The notes beneath the pieces were generated by a model. It made no database searches. It had not been told where the DNA came from and saw nothing but the letters and a program-made list of their open reading frames with translations. Both the position numbers and the translations under genes were made by a program. From assembly GCA_017591395.1 (NCBI GenBank), contig WEDG01002903.1, positions 62,001 to 126,000 of the forward strand: a stretch of DNA of 64,000 nucleotides. The letters are read 5' to 3'. The DNA comes from Schistocephalus solidus (taxonomy: Eukaryota > Platyhelminthes > Cestoda > Diphyllobothriidea > Diphyllobothriidae). Below, in pieces: positions 48,444 to 58,591 of this stretch. How positions within the stretch are numbered: the stretch's first letter is position 1; each line of letters opens with the position of its first letter.

Positions 48444-48893
48444 TTACACTTGGCTGGGCACAGATGAGCAGTTGTTGATTTTAAGGTGGGCGCAAGTCAG
48501 TGGACCGTGCACGCAGACCTTCGTAATGCGCATCCAGATCGACGTGGCGGTTGATACTGTTTGTGCCGGAGTGCCAAGCTTCGAAGAATTCGCGTGCCTG
48601 TTTGGTGCTAGCCATGGCGACCACTTCAGTTTCCCCCAATTGAAGCGGTGGTCGCAATCAACGGCGTGCGTCAACACGAGAGACAAGGGATCGCGTCGGT
48701 GGATGGCCAGTTTGTGTGTATTTATGCGGGTCCCGAGTCGTCGGCCTGTATGGCCTACGTAAGCGCAAGAGCAATTCGCACATGTAATGCGGTAAATAAA
48801 ATTTGGTTTGTTGCTCTTTGGGTACGGGGTCTTTAACACGTGATAGTGCTGCCCGCAGGGAGGACGCTGGCTTGTGAGTGAAGCAGATACCAA
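48444..48893 (-). pseudogene. PLE GIY-YIG-type endonuclease region, left arm
   Basis: The minus-strand frame contains FIYRITCANCSCAYVGHTGR, then LGTRINTHKLAI. This is the Cys-bearing I-Y-x-I-x-C-x-x-C...YVG-x-TGR pattern of the PLE nuclease. A downstream segment encodes HAVDCDHRFNW and WHSGTNSI-like wording in another frame. It is out of frame with the RT linker just upstream (NKPNF versus KEQQTKF). Confidence 0.8.
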
Positions 48894-49146
48894 ATCGGTC
48901 TTATTGTCGGGCGATCGTTTCCGAAATACCCTGCATGTATGGCAATGAAACGAATTTCCTCGGTACTACTTCTCCATTAGAGCTCTGATATTGTCGTTGC
49001 CTGGGACTTCTGAGACAGTTTTTCACGAAGCTCATCGGATATCCGTTAGATCGGAATAGTTGGTATAAATAGGCAAGTACTTTTTTAAGTAGATACTCGC
49101 TGTTACAGTACCGGAAGGCGCGGTGAAAAAGAGCTCGAACGCAGCT

Positions 49147-49749
49147 TCAGTTGTGGGCAGCAGGAAGATTGCTCCCATAGTTCAGGATTATTTCGGCATT
49201 TGAGTCTTTTCTGTGGACGCTGGTTGCGAGCTTGCCATCACTCAGTCTTTGCACCGTGACGTCGAGAAACGGGAGGAAATCGCCTGTTGCTCCTTCGCGG
49301 GTGAATTGTATAGCAGGGAAGACACCAGTAAGACTTTCATGCAGCCGTTCCACTTCGCAGTTTTTAATGACCACGAAAGTATCATCTACGTAGCGAAGCC
49401 ACATTTTCGGCCTGAGGTTTTGAATCACAACTTCCTCTAGACGTTGTAAGACTAGCTCGGCAAGTAGCCCCGATATCGGTGAACCTATTGAAGTACCCTT
49501 GACCTGTTGGTAATGCTTACCGTCGAATTGACAATAATTCTTAAGGCAGAGGCAGAGCATTTCTAAAACGTGCTGCCTTGGAATGTCTATTGGCGTTTCT
49601 TCTAGAGCTACGCTCTCAATTGCCAGAATATGTGGTTTTGAGGAAAAAAGAGCAACCACATCAAACGATAGAATGCATTCATCATTGCCATACATGCAGG
49701 GTATTTCGGAAACGATCGCCCGACAATTAGACCGATTTGGTATCTGCAT
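49147..49749 (-). CDS. PLE reverse transcriptase core (partial)
   Basis: The frame contains ILSFDVVALF (RT motif A), GTSIGSPISGLLAELVLQRL (motif B) and RYVDDTFVV (motif C, YVDD at 49381-49392), then FLPFLDVTVQR. This is the palm of a Penelope-like RT. The N-terminal fingers and the PLE-specific upstream region are missing, because the right inverted arm begins there. The first 20 or so residues are read from arm sequence. It ends at a stop at 49147; the linker continues in another frame. Confidence 0.85.
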   Translation of the reverse strand: MQIPNRSNCRAIVSEIPCMYGNDECILSFDVVALFSSKPHILAIESVALEETPIDIPRQHVLEMLCLCLKNYCQFDGKHYQQVKGTSIGSPISGLLAELVLQRLEEVVIQNLRPKMWLRYVDDTFVVIKNCEVERLHESLTGVFPAIQFTREGATGDFLPFLDVTVQRLSDGKLATSVHRKDSNAEIILNYGSNLPAAHN

Positions 49750-50187
49750 CGCTCACAAGCCAGCGTCCTCCCTGCGGGCAGCACTATCACGTGTTAAAGA
49801 CCCCGTACCCAAAGAGCAACAAACCAAATTTTATTTACCGCATTACATGTGCGAATTGCTCTTGCGCTTACGTAGGCCATACAGGCCGACGACTCGGGAC
49901 CCGCATAAATGAACACAAACTGGCCATCTGCTGACGCGATCCCTTGTCTCTCGTGTTTGCGCACGCCGTTGATTGCGACCACCGCTTCAATTGGGGGGAA
50001 ACTGAAGTGGTCGCCATGGCTAGCACCAAACAGGCACGCGAATTCCTCGAAGCTTGGCACTCCGGCACAAACAGTATCAACCGCCACGTCGATCTGGATG
50101 CGCATTAAGAAGGTGTGCGTGCACGGTCCACTGACTTGCGCCCACCTTAAAATCAACAACTGCTCATCTGTGCCCAGCCAAGTGTAA
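49737..50187 (+). pseudogene. PLE GIY-YIG-type endonuclease region, right (inverted) arm
   Basis: It is the inverted copy of 48444-48893, with the same CAYVGHTGRRLGTRIN segment, followed by a TGA after HKLAIC at about 49933. The second half is open from 49909 to 50187 in the same alternative frame as the left arm. The shared linker/nuclease frameshift implies that the arms were copied after the lesion arose. Confidence 0.8.
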
Positions 50188-50442
50188 CCTCACTGGCTCT
50201 GCATCTCCCACCACTTGACTTGCTATCAAAACTCTAGCACCCCTCCCCTTACATGCGACAGCTATCGTAACAGGATTCACGGCCCCCCAAACCCCCATGG
50301 CGTCAGTCTGTCGATTTCACCTCTCTGTCAATAAACCCTCCAGCGTGACAATCCCAACTCTCACTTCTCATTTCGTCTGACGACGGGTTGGTGTAACCAG
50401 CTTGAAAATTCACGAGTTAACCTCGATTTTCCGTTGAGACTT

Positions 50443-50445
<3 letters not shown>

Positions 50446-50487
<42 letters not shown>
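50446..50487 (+). repeat. (TA)n microsatellite
   Basis: The TA run lies about 30 bases outside the right PLE arm. Confidence 0.92.
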
Positions 50488-50491
<4 letters not shown>

Positions 50492-50642
50492 AGGCATTTT
50501 TAAGGTTAACTGTTTTCTGTACATCTCCCATTTGTCTGACGATGAACTGGGGCACCAGATTCGAAAATTTACACAATAAAGTTATTTTGTTCCCAAAAAC
50601 TCAAATTTGTTTAATTAAATTTCTTGGGATGCCGATATTTCA

Positions 50643-50758
<116 letters not shown>

Positions 50759-50759
50759 A

Positions 50760-50930
50760 GCGATGACGAGCTCAAGGCGCAGTGGGTAGAGCTTTGGAAT
50801 TCTGCCCAACAAGGTCAGGAGTTTGAACCTCGGGCGCCGCAGCACCTGGGGTTTGGTATGGCTGGCTGATGACAGCTAATAAGCCAGAAATGACCATTCC
50901 AGTCTCTCCATGTCTTTGTCGGTTCCATTT
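50760..50930 (+). repeat. tRNA-derived SINE (plus)
   Basis: GCGCAGTGGGTAGAGCTTTG (A box) and CAGGAGTTTGAACCTCGGGC (B box) form the head. The body is GGTATGGCTGGCTGATGACA, AAGCCAGAAATGACCATTCC and AGTCTCTCCATGTCTTTGTC. It begins immediately after a (TA)n microsatellite. Confidence 0.7.
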
Positions 50931-53366
50931 CATATATAAACCTATTTATACCTTCATAAATATACAAAGTGAATTCCATAGAATTCGGCCATGCGAATAA
51001 TTGGACGGGGGTGAGAAAAATTATATTGCAAGGCGGCATACAATCTAGACATTCTAGAAAGTAAGGTTCTATTTAATTTCGTATAAGGCCCGTTTGCCAT
51101 TATTAAAGCTGAGGAAATTAGAAAAGTTACGTCTATCAGCAGCCCAGATACGTGTTTCACATATATTTCTGCTGCTGTGTGACGCATCAACAAGGGGTTT
51201 GATTCCTCAGTGGGTCTCCCAGCGTTCTCTATGTGGTTTCTGGTTCCAAATGTTATGTATTTCTTTTCGGAGAATGTTCGATGCCGTGAACCATTACTAG
51301 GTCTTCATAGCCGATTAGGAAATTCATGTTTCTATATTTAACCCCGCGAGACTTGCAGTATGTTTTCAACTCCGTTTTTTACTCTGTTTGTAAAATGTAG
51401 ATTAACGTGGTTCCGCGTTTCCTTCTATATAAACGTAGAAGTTCTGGAAAGTTTCTATCGACAGGTGCGGTCATGCAATAGCATGTCCTGATATTTGACT
51501 TACCTAAGGTTTGCACATTATCGAAAGATATGCTATGACCTGACAAGGACGATATAAGAGTTATACAGAAAAATTTACTTTTACGTCCCACAGTTAGCTA
51601 TCGTCTGTTTAACGAACTAAAGAAGACAATAGGCTCGACCATGTTTGTGTTCCACCCAGGAAATGAGGTCGGAACTTAGAGCACTGGGCGAGGTTACCTA
51701 CAGATTGCCTGTGATTAACTTGTATTCAAAGTCAGCATTGCAATATAATTGCTTCGGACATGCCAGCAAAATAAATTGCCCCGCACCGCATTTTGGGTAT
51801 CTTCCCTGAATTTGCACAGCAAAATCAGTGGCAGATTTGAGTTAATAATATTGTGGTTCTTCATAACTTCGAAATTCAATGCACCGCTTTGGAGAAACAC
51901 CGTCTGAAAAAAAACATTTTCAGTCTCCTTTCGAATGTAGATATGCAGATTTGAGCTGTAATCCATCAGCTTCAGTGGGATAATGGCTAAATATTTACAA
52001 GCTTCCATACAACAGTCAGTAGTATGCTAATTTTGCATGATTCATCATGTTGACTGTACAAGTTCCATTGCAAATTTGAAAACATGTGTCTGGAATTTAG
52101 CTAGCACCTGTGCTGTCATAACGGTGAGTCATGCAAAATTTGCATACACTAAACTGTACACTCCTTCTATTCCTTGTTGATAATCCAAAGCGAAATTTTA
52201 ATACCTCGGGTGAGTACACAACTGACTTTCAATTTTTCACCCACCTTCGTCTTATATATAGATGCCAATGTTAGAAAAAAATGCGATCTCAGGAAACATA
52301 CAAATATTTTCTATATGGTTTCATAGCAAACAAGTTTCTATCGTCGTAGGCGAGTACCACACCACACTTCTCCATGTTTAGAGGAAGTAACGGTCATGTT
52401 AGTAAATAATGTTCACATCTGCATCCAAGACAATATAGTCCTGGCTCTCGGGATCACCTATTCTTTATAATTATATCCGGAGATGCTCATTATCTATAAG
52501 CCTCATATAAATATATGTCAGAGAGAAAACCGAGAATGGATATTGAATAATAAAGAGCCGTTTCTGACTAATTGTCCTTTCAGTTAATCCATCATATCTC
52601 TGACTTTATCAGGAACCAGAATCAACATTGTGCACAGACCCATTATTTAGATGATCCGCAGGTGGTTTCAATGAAATGGTTTCATACGTACTTCGAAAAT
52701 TCAAACCTAAGCTTGCTTCAATTTATCTCCTTTTCTTTCACCGCTGTTCTGCTATTAATATGAACAAGAATGGATGCACACCAGTACACTGTCCTTCTGA
52801 AGTAGAGAATCTCCGATTATATAGTAGAGACGAAGGACACACAACCATTTGTATGCATCACCAGCTATTGACGCCAAATTGATCACAAAATTGCGACAGT
52901 GGTCAGATATTTCTTTGTCGGCTCTTACTGTTAATCATTACCAGTCGCCATATGACGGATCTTAAGGGCTATCAATTCAGTTTTAAGACAACCGTACGAC
53001 CATGGTATTGTAGCCAGTACAGCAAGCAGCCCTGACACGCCAATACGCGCCTGCATGTCTTTTGTGGACCCTAGATAAAAGTCCAGTGTTTGAATAACGG
53101 AGTGAGAATTGAATGCGTCCGAAACAGCGTTGCTGCAATTTAACGGTATTTATATCGATATATATGTGTGTTGACATCACACGCGTTCTTTGGCAAATAA
53201 AATTGTATTTTAAGTTTTTGATCATAGTTCCGCAGGTCATCGATGACCTGGGGGAACCGGCGTCGAAAGTTTGGTAAATAAAATTCACTTTCCTAAAGAA
53301 TGCATCTGAATTCAACTTATATTTTTTTGGCGATGCCTGCATTTTAACTCGCGCACATACACCCGT
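50931..53366. other. No supported gene
   Basis: No motif was recognised. If the follistatin transcript splices on past 54247, its last exon could lie here on the minus strand. Confidence 0.45.
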
Positions 53367-53742
53367 GATAGTTCGGCCGTCGATTTTGACGAGGTCCACA
53401 GTACGCTCCACGGCAGGGTAATGCAGTCACGGTTTCTTGCACGTGATTTAATTTAAAGTGATAGTTGACTTGTGCTGCACCTAGTGCACTCTCTCCTTCC
53501 CCCCTCACCCATGCCCGGTGTCAAAAAAGAGTCAAGAAGACTAGATATGGGAGAGGGTGCAGGTGGCTGGCGAGGAGGGCAGCCATCCCTGGGCTCTAGA
53601 AGCCCCTAGGCATATCACCAAACCCCCAATGTACGGCATGTAAAATTTTATTGCACTTGGAATAACGCCTGTGGTGCCCTGATGTGACCACCGTGTTGGT
53701 TTAACGCATCAACCACTTGGCCCGTTTAGGGGGCACACACAC
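53367..53742 (+). repeat. Family R repeat, copy 5
   Basis: It begins GATAGTTCGGCCGTCGATTT and ends CTTGGCCCGTTTAGGGGGCA, with a CACACACGACGACGACGAC junction to the next copy. It is in direct tandem with copy 6. It lies just past the follistatin FS3 exon on the opposite strand and may fall in that gene's 3' UTR or terminal intron. Confidence 0.7.
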
Positions 53743-53752
53743 GACGACGACG

Positions 53753-54063
53753 ACAATTCGACCGTCGTAATCAGACGATGTCCACCGTATGCTCCACAGA
53801 AGGGTGCTGCAGGGACGGTGACTTGCCCATGGATTCGTTTTATGTGATAGTAGCCTTGCGCTGCAGCTACCACACTCTATTCTCCTCCCCCACATATGCC
53901 CGGTGTAAAGTCAGAATCAAGAAGACCGGAGGTGGGGGAGGGCGCATGTGGCTGGCGCGGCCGGAGCCGCCCGTGGACTTGCCACCACACCCCCATGCTC
54001 GGCCCCCGTGGTGGTCCAACGCATCTACCACGTGGCCCGTTTAGGGGGCACGACACACACGCA
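53753..54063 (+). repeat. Family R repeat, copy 6
   Basis: It begins CAATTCGACCGTCGTAATCA and includes AAGACCGGAGGTGGGGGAGG and GGCTGGCGCGGCCGGAGCCG. It ends CCACGTGGCCCGTTTAGGGG followed by a CA-type run. It is nearly the same as copy 4 in its second half. Confidence 0.7.
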
Positions 54064-54205
54064 CAATCGTTTTCTTATTTGTCTCTGAACTGATCTACGG
54101 CCGCGTGAGCTACGGATGCCAAGTTTTCAATTACCCCTATGTTAAGTTCAATAAAATGCAATGGCATGAATGTAGCTCAATCATTATTTCATGCTTTGCT
54201 CCAGT

Positions 54206-57200
54206 TTAAGCCCTCAACACATGACAGATTAAGAGAAAATACTGACCTGAGCAGGATCCAACGGAGACCATTTCAATAAATGTGCGTGTCAGACAGCTGT
54301 AGACGTGTAGGAAACAAGTATTGGGAAAGGTCTGTCCGTTACTGCCACAGACAACAGGCCAGTCATTGGTCACGACGTTGTCATGCCAACGGGGATCCCC
54401 GAATACCTGAGTCATCCGCTGAGTCAGTTGTGCTAACTGAAAGGACGTCCGAGTACTCAGCTGCGAGGAGATGATAGGATTGCAATTGGGTGGACTTCGT
54501 TGGCAGTCCATACAGACGGGCTGGTGAGTCTTATGGTGGTATATGCAGTTCATATCGTCATTCTGGCAGCGAATGTTCTCACAGGTTTTTGAGGCTGCAG
54601 ATAATCGGTTAAAAATTAACTTTAACTCAAAGACCACTGCGAAGCAAGTAGTGTTTCCAAGGGCACAAAATTTTTAAATGCAGTTTTCCTGCGATCGGAA
54701 TTGACCACGAAGTTTGAAACTGCTCCATCTTTCTGATATTCCTCCTAACCAATGAGTTTGGTCGTAATCAGGCAAATTTCTAGGGTCCCAGTGCATCATA
54801 GTGGTTTTTCGTGTTTGAAGAAAACATGGCATTAGTGTTTTTTTGCCTGGAGAGGTTCCAGTAAACAGGTAGATAGGTAGCTGTGCTGTGAAGCTGCATA
54901 CAAAGGCACATATACCCTAAAGTACACAATGAAACAGATCCAAGAACCAGACTGGCTGTTGCCACCAACTGGGTCAGAAGGAAATGTGAGCGAGTTAGGC
55001 GAAAACCCTTCCTACATCTGCTAACTAGACCCAATTTCCGCCACATCTGCCTCCCCTCAATTTTCCTTTTCCTTCCAAGGAAAAATCTACCTTGTATTTA
55101 ATTTCATATTTTTAAAATGTTTTCTGCATACCCAAATAGTATATTTTCTCGCAACATTTTTTTGAGAAATATGTGAGCCTTTGGTATATCCAATGTCGTC
55201 ATTTATTAACGGTAAATTAATGAAATATGCTTAGTTCAAAAAATTGTCACAAAAAAGTGAATGCTTGCTTGCTCCTTGGCACTTTTTTGGCCATAGACTT
55301 CACTAGCTCTTTGATTATCTCATAAAAACATAATGTGAATTGGTTGGTGCCTTTGCATATTTACGATGAGCAAGAATGATGATATAACCCTAAGTTATAT
55401 ACTCAATATCCCAGCCAGTTGACTGGGCGCTTATATTTCTTCAGCGCTTATGGTGTGCATTGGAAAATATGATTCACATCTTCCGTAGAAATGTCCTCCT
55501 GAATAGGATTATGGAGGGTTTTATATTCACAGGAGACCTTTAGCCCTTCTTAGTAGTCTTGGGAAACACAGTTAAATTCTTCTTCAGTGCTTATCGTTTG
55601 CGGGTGGTTTACTTTTGTAAAGATGGTTGTGACACCTTGTATGGCCGCCTTAACAGGATGGGGGATTATAAACCACCCCGCCCGCTCAAGAATAAATATG
55701 TCCGTGTCTTAACGCTACTAGCAACCCTAGCAGAAAAATAAACAGTCTCCTATCCCTACCCTAATCCTAAACCCTACCGTTAACATGATAAAACCTTAAC
55801 TCTGAACTTTACCCTAACCCTCACCTTAATCCTTTGCGTAATTTCCCATGAATTCAGTGTTAAATAATATGTATTGTCAGTGGTTCCTTTTCCAATGTCC
55901 TCTTTAGGTGGCCATACAAGGCATCCTTACCCTAAAAACGGGTAAAATTGGAGTCACCTGGATAACACCACTCTCTTCAGTTTACGATTTCAATGTTACT
56001 TACTACGAATTAGTTAGATTCGTTATTGAAAGAGAACATCTCTTACCGTTGCAGGCGCCAAGATAGGCTATTCGGATTTCCATTCCGAGACGTATACTCG
56101 CCTGCCTGAGTTCACATTGGTTCTTATAGGTGTGGTTGTTTGTGGCACATATCGGTCCCCCGAACTGGTCGTTCGTGCATTCCGAGAGGTCTTCTGTAAT
56201 GCTATCGAATTCGAAGTCGGAAAGGCCAAATTTATTCTGCGTTGGCCCCAGCCAATTGGGTTCCTCACAGCTTGCCTGTCCACTGAACTGGCGAATGAGG
56301 CAGACTTGCGATCTCGGACATACTTTCTAAAACATTTCCACAATTCAAATTCAATAGTATATTGGGCAATGGTCCATTTTTTGTGCAGTGAGCTCTAGAA
56401 TTAATGCAAGCATACAATCGGAGCTTAAGGTGGATTTTCAACACATAAACATGACATGACCTTTAAGTGTTACAATTGAGCTAATTGTGGTGGGAATTAA
56501 GGAAACTTAAAAGTTCACGCCGACCAAAAAGCCTGGAACAATATATAAACTTTTTATCAAATTGTATTTCTCAAAGCAAATAATTCACACCGAGGAGATT
56601 GGCATTCAATGCCTGAGCTATGTTTTATAGCTGTAAAATATTTAGTTTTATATAGTTTCGCATCGAAAACATTTCAATTCACAAAAATAATCAACTGAAA
56701 CCTGGTTATTATTTCAAGGTTAACATTCAAAGTTTGGTAGATTTCATTTAATGTATTTTTGTAATGCGATGGAGTGAAATACCATTAAGACGGTGCATCA
56801 GTAATTATTACATTGATGCTCTTAAAAGACCTGCGTTTTGAACTTTAATTATATTCATGCGATTGTTCGGCTGAAAAAGGGATTTGCCGGTTGAGAAGTA
56901 GGTGAAATATATTTTAAAGTACATTTAACTTTTTGAAGGGTTAACTGCCAGTTGAAAGATTGTTTTAAACTTCAAATTCCGTCACCTACACCCAAGGAAT
57001 CTGAGGAGGTCAAGGACGCTAAAAAATGGCCAAAAAATGTTTTTGACCCTAGAAAATGAATCATCGTATTTATGTGTGCAAGGATAAGTAGTTGATATAC
57101 TGCGAAGTACTCAATAAAGGTCTCACCGAGTGCACACCGAGTTGGACGTCCGTCATTCCATCGGAAGCGAATCTGTTCTGAGGAGATTTTGGGTGACAGA

Positions 57201-58560
57201 CGCTTTCGACCGGTGGGCATACGGCCTCCTCAAGCAGTTGGTTTTGATTTCTGCAACGTTCGCGAATAAAATCACAGCGAGTTCTGAATCTCCTGTAGTC
57301 GGTTGTGCACACCGGCCCATCCAGGTATTCCAGAGCCGTGCATTCTGTGGAACATTCGCAGATTGCACGACGTCTTTGAATAGCGCATCTGTATCCAGTA
57401 TCACATGGAATGTTTTTACAGGTTTCAAAGGTTCCTTTCGACATTACGGAATAAGAAAGAGAAAACAACAGCTGTTGAGTCAAAAGGACCTTCTCTGCCA
57501 CAAGCCGTACACTCACAGACGTTGTGAGTTATTCTCAGATTCAGAAAATGGCTGTTTGTATTCAGAGAAATAGACAAGCGATCAAACAGATTGCGCCTAA
57601 GATACTTGTATTACAGCGTTTTAACGAAGAAAAGATGATGCTACTCTTTCTATATTTGTTGAGTAATATTTTATTTATGGCAAAACTGAAGGAAACAACA
57701 AAAACGTGTTTATAAACAACACACCTTTTAAAGGCATGACTTCTTAGCAATAGGGTGTATAATGCAACGCTTTCAGGAAAGCGATGTAACACCAGGATGA
57801 AGAGCGGATCTCAAAATAATTCCACAGTATTGCAAAGCAGCAGAATTGCAAAATTTTTCATGCGCTAATGAACAGATAGTTAACACCCGACAAGTGAAAA
57901 TGAATGAGTAGTTCTCATGGAAGTGTATAAATTTCGGTAATGGGTGTCAAAACATCCAAATTGAATTAAAATATACATCAAGGCTTAACAGGTGGCCATA
58001 GTGGGGTAACTTACCGTCAGAGCAGGCATATTCACATCCCGTAACGCCCTCTCTGCCAAGAAGCATATCACGCACATATTGCGTCTCTGAAATCGACCCC
58101 GGCACGAAGAATCCCCTGAGATCACAGCACTCCTCACGAGTGATATCATTTTTGCCAAGCATTTTGTGACATAAGCCATTTGAGAGCCGTAATCTGAAAC
58201 AGCTGCCACCTAGAATGGAAGATAAACAAGTCTCTAGATCAACATAACGGAGATAAAAAAATGCACATGCACACACAAGCCTGTCGATGTTTGCATACCT
58301 TCACACATTTCTGTCATATTTGCTAAAACCAGTAAAAATTGGCGCCAATCCAAACAGGAGACTTAATTGGTTTTCAGGACGGTTCCTGGCTTTTGTCTGG
58401 CGCATTTTCCGGGAGTAACTGTAATTAAGTCTACCAGTCGCATCGGTGATATCATCAGTCGTCTGTGCCTGGGAGACGGCAGTCATAAAGTGAATATTTT
58501 TCAGCGATTTTCGGGACATTTTGAACTCAAGTCCCTATGCGTGATTTTACAGTCGACGTG
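54206..58560 (-). CDS. FST: Follistatin homologue (spliced, minus strand)
   Basis: In transcript order the clear exons are 58209-58015 (N-terminal TB/FSN domain), 57434-57127 (FS1), 56326-56047 (FS2) and 54594-54247 (FS3). Junction phases are 1, 1, 0 and 1, each compatible with its neighbour, and all borders are GT-AG. The order FSN, FS, FS, FS is the architecture of follistatin, a secreted glycoprotein that binds and neutralises activin and related TGF-beta ligands (established knowledge). Each FS module has a FOLN-like C-x-x-x-x-C part and a Kazal-like part ending G-x-C. A signal peptide was not found with confidence. Candidate 5' exons lie at 58519-58434 and 58322-58299. After FS3 the frame either splices onward at CAG|GTCAGT or reads 14 further codons to a TAA at 54206-54208. 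Confidence 0.88.
54247..54594 (-). CDS. FST: Follistatin exon: FS3 module
   Basis: A CTGCAG acceptor precedes a 348-base exon (phase 1 in, phase 1 out). It encodes KTCENIRCQNDDMNC, QPVCMDCQRSPPNCNP, a loop of about 35 residues, then WPVVCGSNGQTFPNTC and MVSVGSC. The Kazal G-S-N-G-x-T-F and closing G-x-C are clear. The donor is CAG|GTCAGT. If it is not used, translation ends at 54206 after GQYFLLICHVLRA. Confidence 0.9.
55628..55932 (+). mobile_element. Family T element, copy 4 (near complete)
   Basis: The left end is ACCTTGTATGGCCGCCTTAA and the right end is AGGTGGCCATACAAGGCATC, followed by CTTACCC. The interior includes TCCGTGTCTTAACGCTACTA and TACCCTAATCCTAAACCCTA. It sits in the intron between FS2 and FS3 of the follistatin gene. 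It is about 305 bases long. Confidence 0.7.
56047..56326 (-). CDS. FST: Follistatin exon: FS2 module
   Basis: The acceptor is ATGTTTTAG, phase 0, and the donor is AACG|GTAAGA, phase 1. It is 280 bases. It encodes KVCPRSQVCLIRQFSGQASC, an acidic insert (SDFEFDSITEDLSEC), then GGPICATNNHTYKNQC and IAYLGACN. The Kazal part is well formed. The sequence NHTY is a possible N-glycosylation site. The frame is not the longest open one here, so ORF calling alone would miss it. Confidence 0.9.
57127..57434 (-). CDS. FST: Follistatin exon: FS1 module
   Basis: The exon begins after CGAAAG and encodes TFETCKNIPCDTGYRCAIQR, then CECSTECTALEYLDGPVC and ERCRNQNQLLEEAVC. This is the FOLN plus Kazal pattern, with GPVC as the usual Kazal turn. 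About 35 Ser/Pro-containing linker residues follow before the TCG|GTGAGA donor in phase 0. Its Kazal core has TTDYRRFRTRC where most family members have a G-x-(D/N)-G-x-T-Y motif, so the module is divergent. Confidence 0.9.
58015..58209 (-). CDS. FST: Follistatin exon: N-terminal TB-like (FSN) domain
   Basis: The acceptor is TTCCATTCTAG and the donor G|GTAAGT. It is 195 bases, entering and leaving in phase 1. It encodes GGSCFRLRLSNGLCHKMLGK, then DITREECCDLRG, and ends GCEYACSDG. The adjacent cysteine pair (EECC) and the overall spacing match the TB-like domain at the start of follistatin, which contacts the ligand in vertebrates. Confidence 0.92.
58299..58519 (-). CDS. FST: Candidate 5' coding exon(s) of the follistatin gene
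   Basis: An ATG at 58519-58517 opens a frame (MSRKSLKNIHFMTAVSQAQT...) that passes a possible phase-1 donor (ACTG|GTAGAC near 58434). A 24-base candidate exon at 58322-58299 (TTTTTACTGGTTTTAG acceptor, GAAG|GTATGC donor) would encode ANMTEMCEG and join in phase to the TB exon. No conventional hydrophobic signal peptide results, so either the model is wrong or the true first exon is elsewhere. Confidence 0.3.
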
Positions 58561-58583
58561 CGGCCTCGGGCCTCCACTATGGG

Positions 58584-58591
58584 CTTTTATA
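58584..58591 (-). promoter_or_regulatory. TATA box, candidate follistatin promoter
   Basis: Read on the minus strand this is TATAAAAG, about 65-70 bases upstream of the candidate ATG at 58519. A start site about 30 bases downstream would fall near 58555. Nested inverted repeats lie immediately upstream (58596-58616) and around it (58574-58582 with 58619-58627). Confidence 0.45.

Larger units (their letters stand above)
48213..50418 (-). mobile_element. Penelope-like element remnant with inverted terminal arms
   Basis: Two arms of about 735 bases, 48215-48953 and 49685-50418, are inverted and nearly identical. The centre holds a reverse transcriptase segment on the minus strand. The left arm continues that RT in the normal PLE order: a C-terminal linker (LPYMQGISETIAR, HKPASSLRAAL), the GIY-YIG-type nuclease region, then the 3' end. 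The right arm repeats the linker, nuclease and 3' end in the opposite direction and truncates the RT at its 5' side. Inverted or partial tandem copies are common in PLEs (established knowledge). The coding frames are shifted between linker and nuclease in both arms, so the copy is defective. Confidence 0.85.

Noticed and set aside
56068..56343. Minus-strand 91-codon frame
   Set aside because: It is an alternative frame over follistatin FS2. The true frame is the one with the Kazal cysteines bounded by 56326 and 56047.
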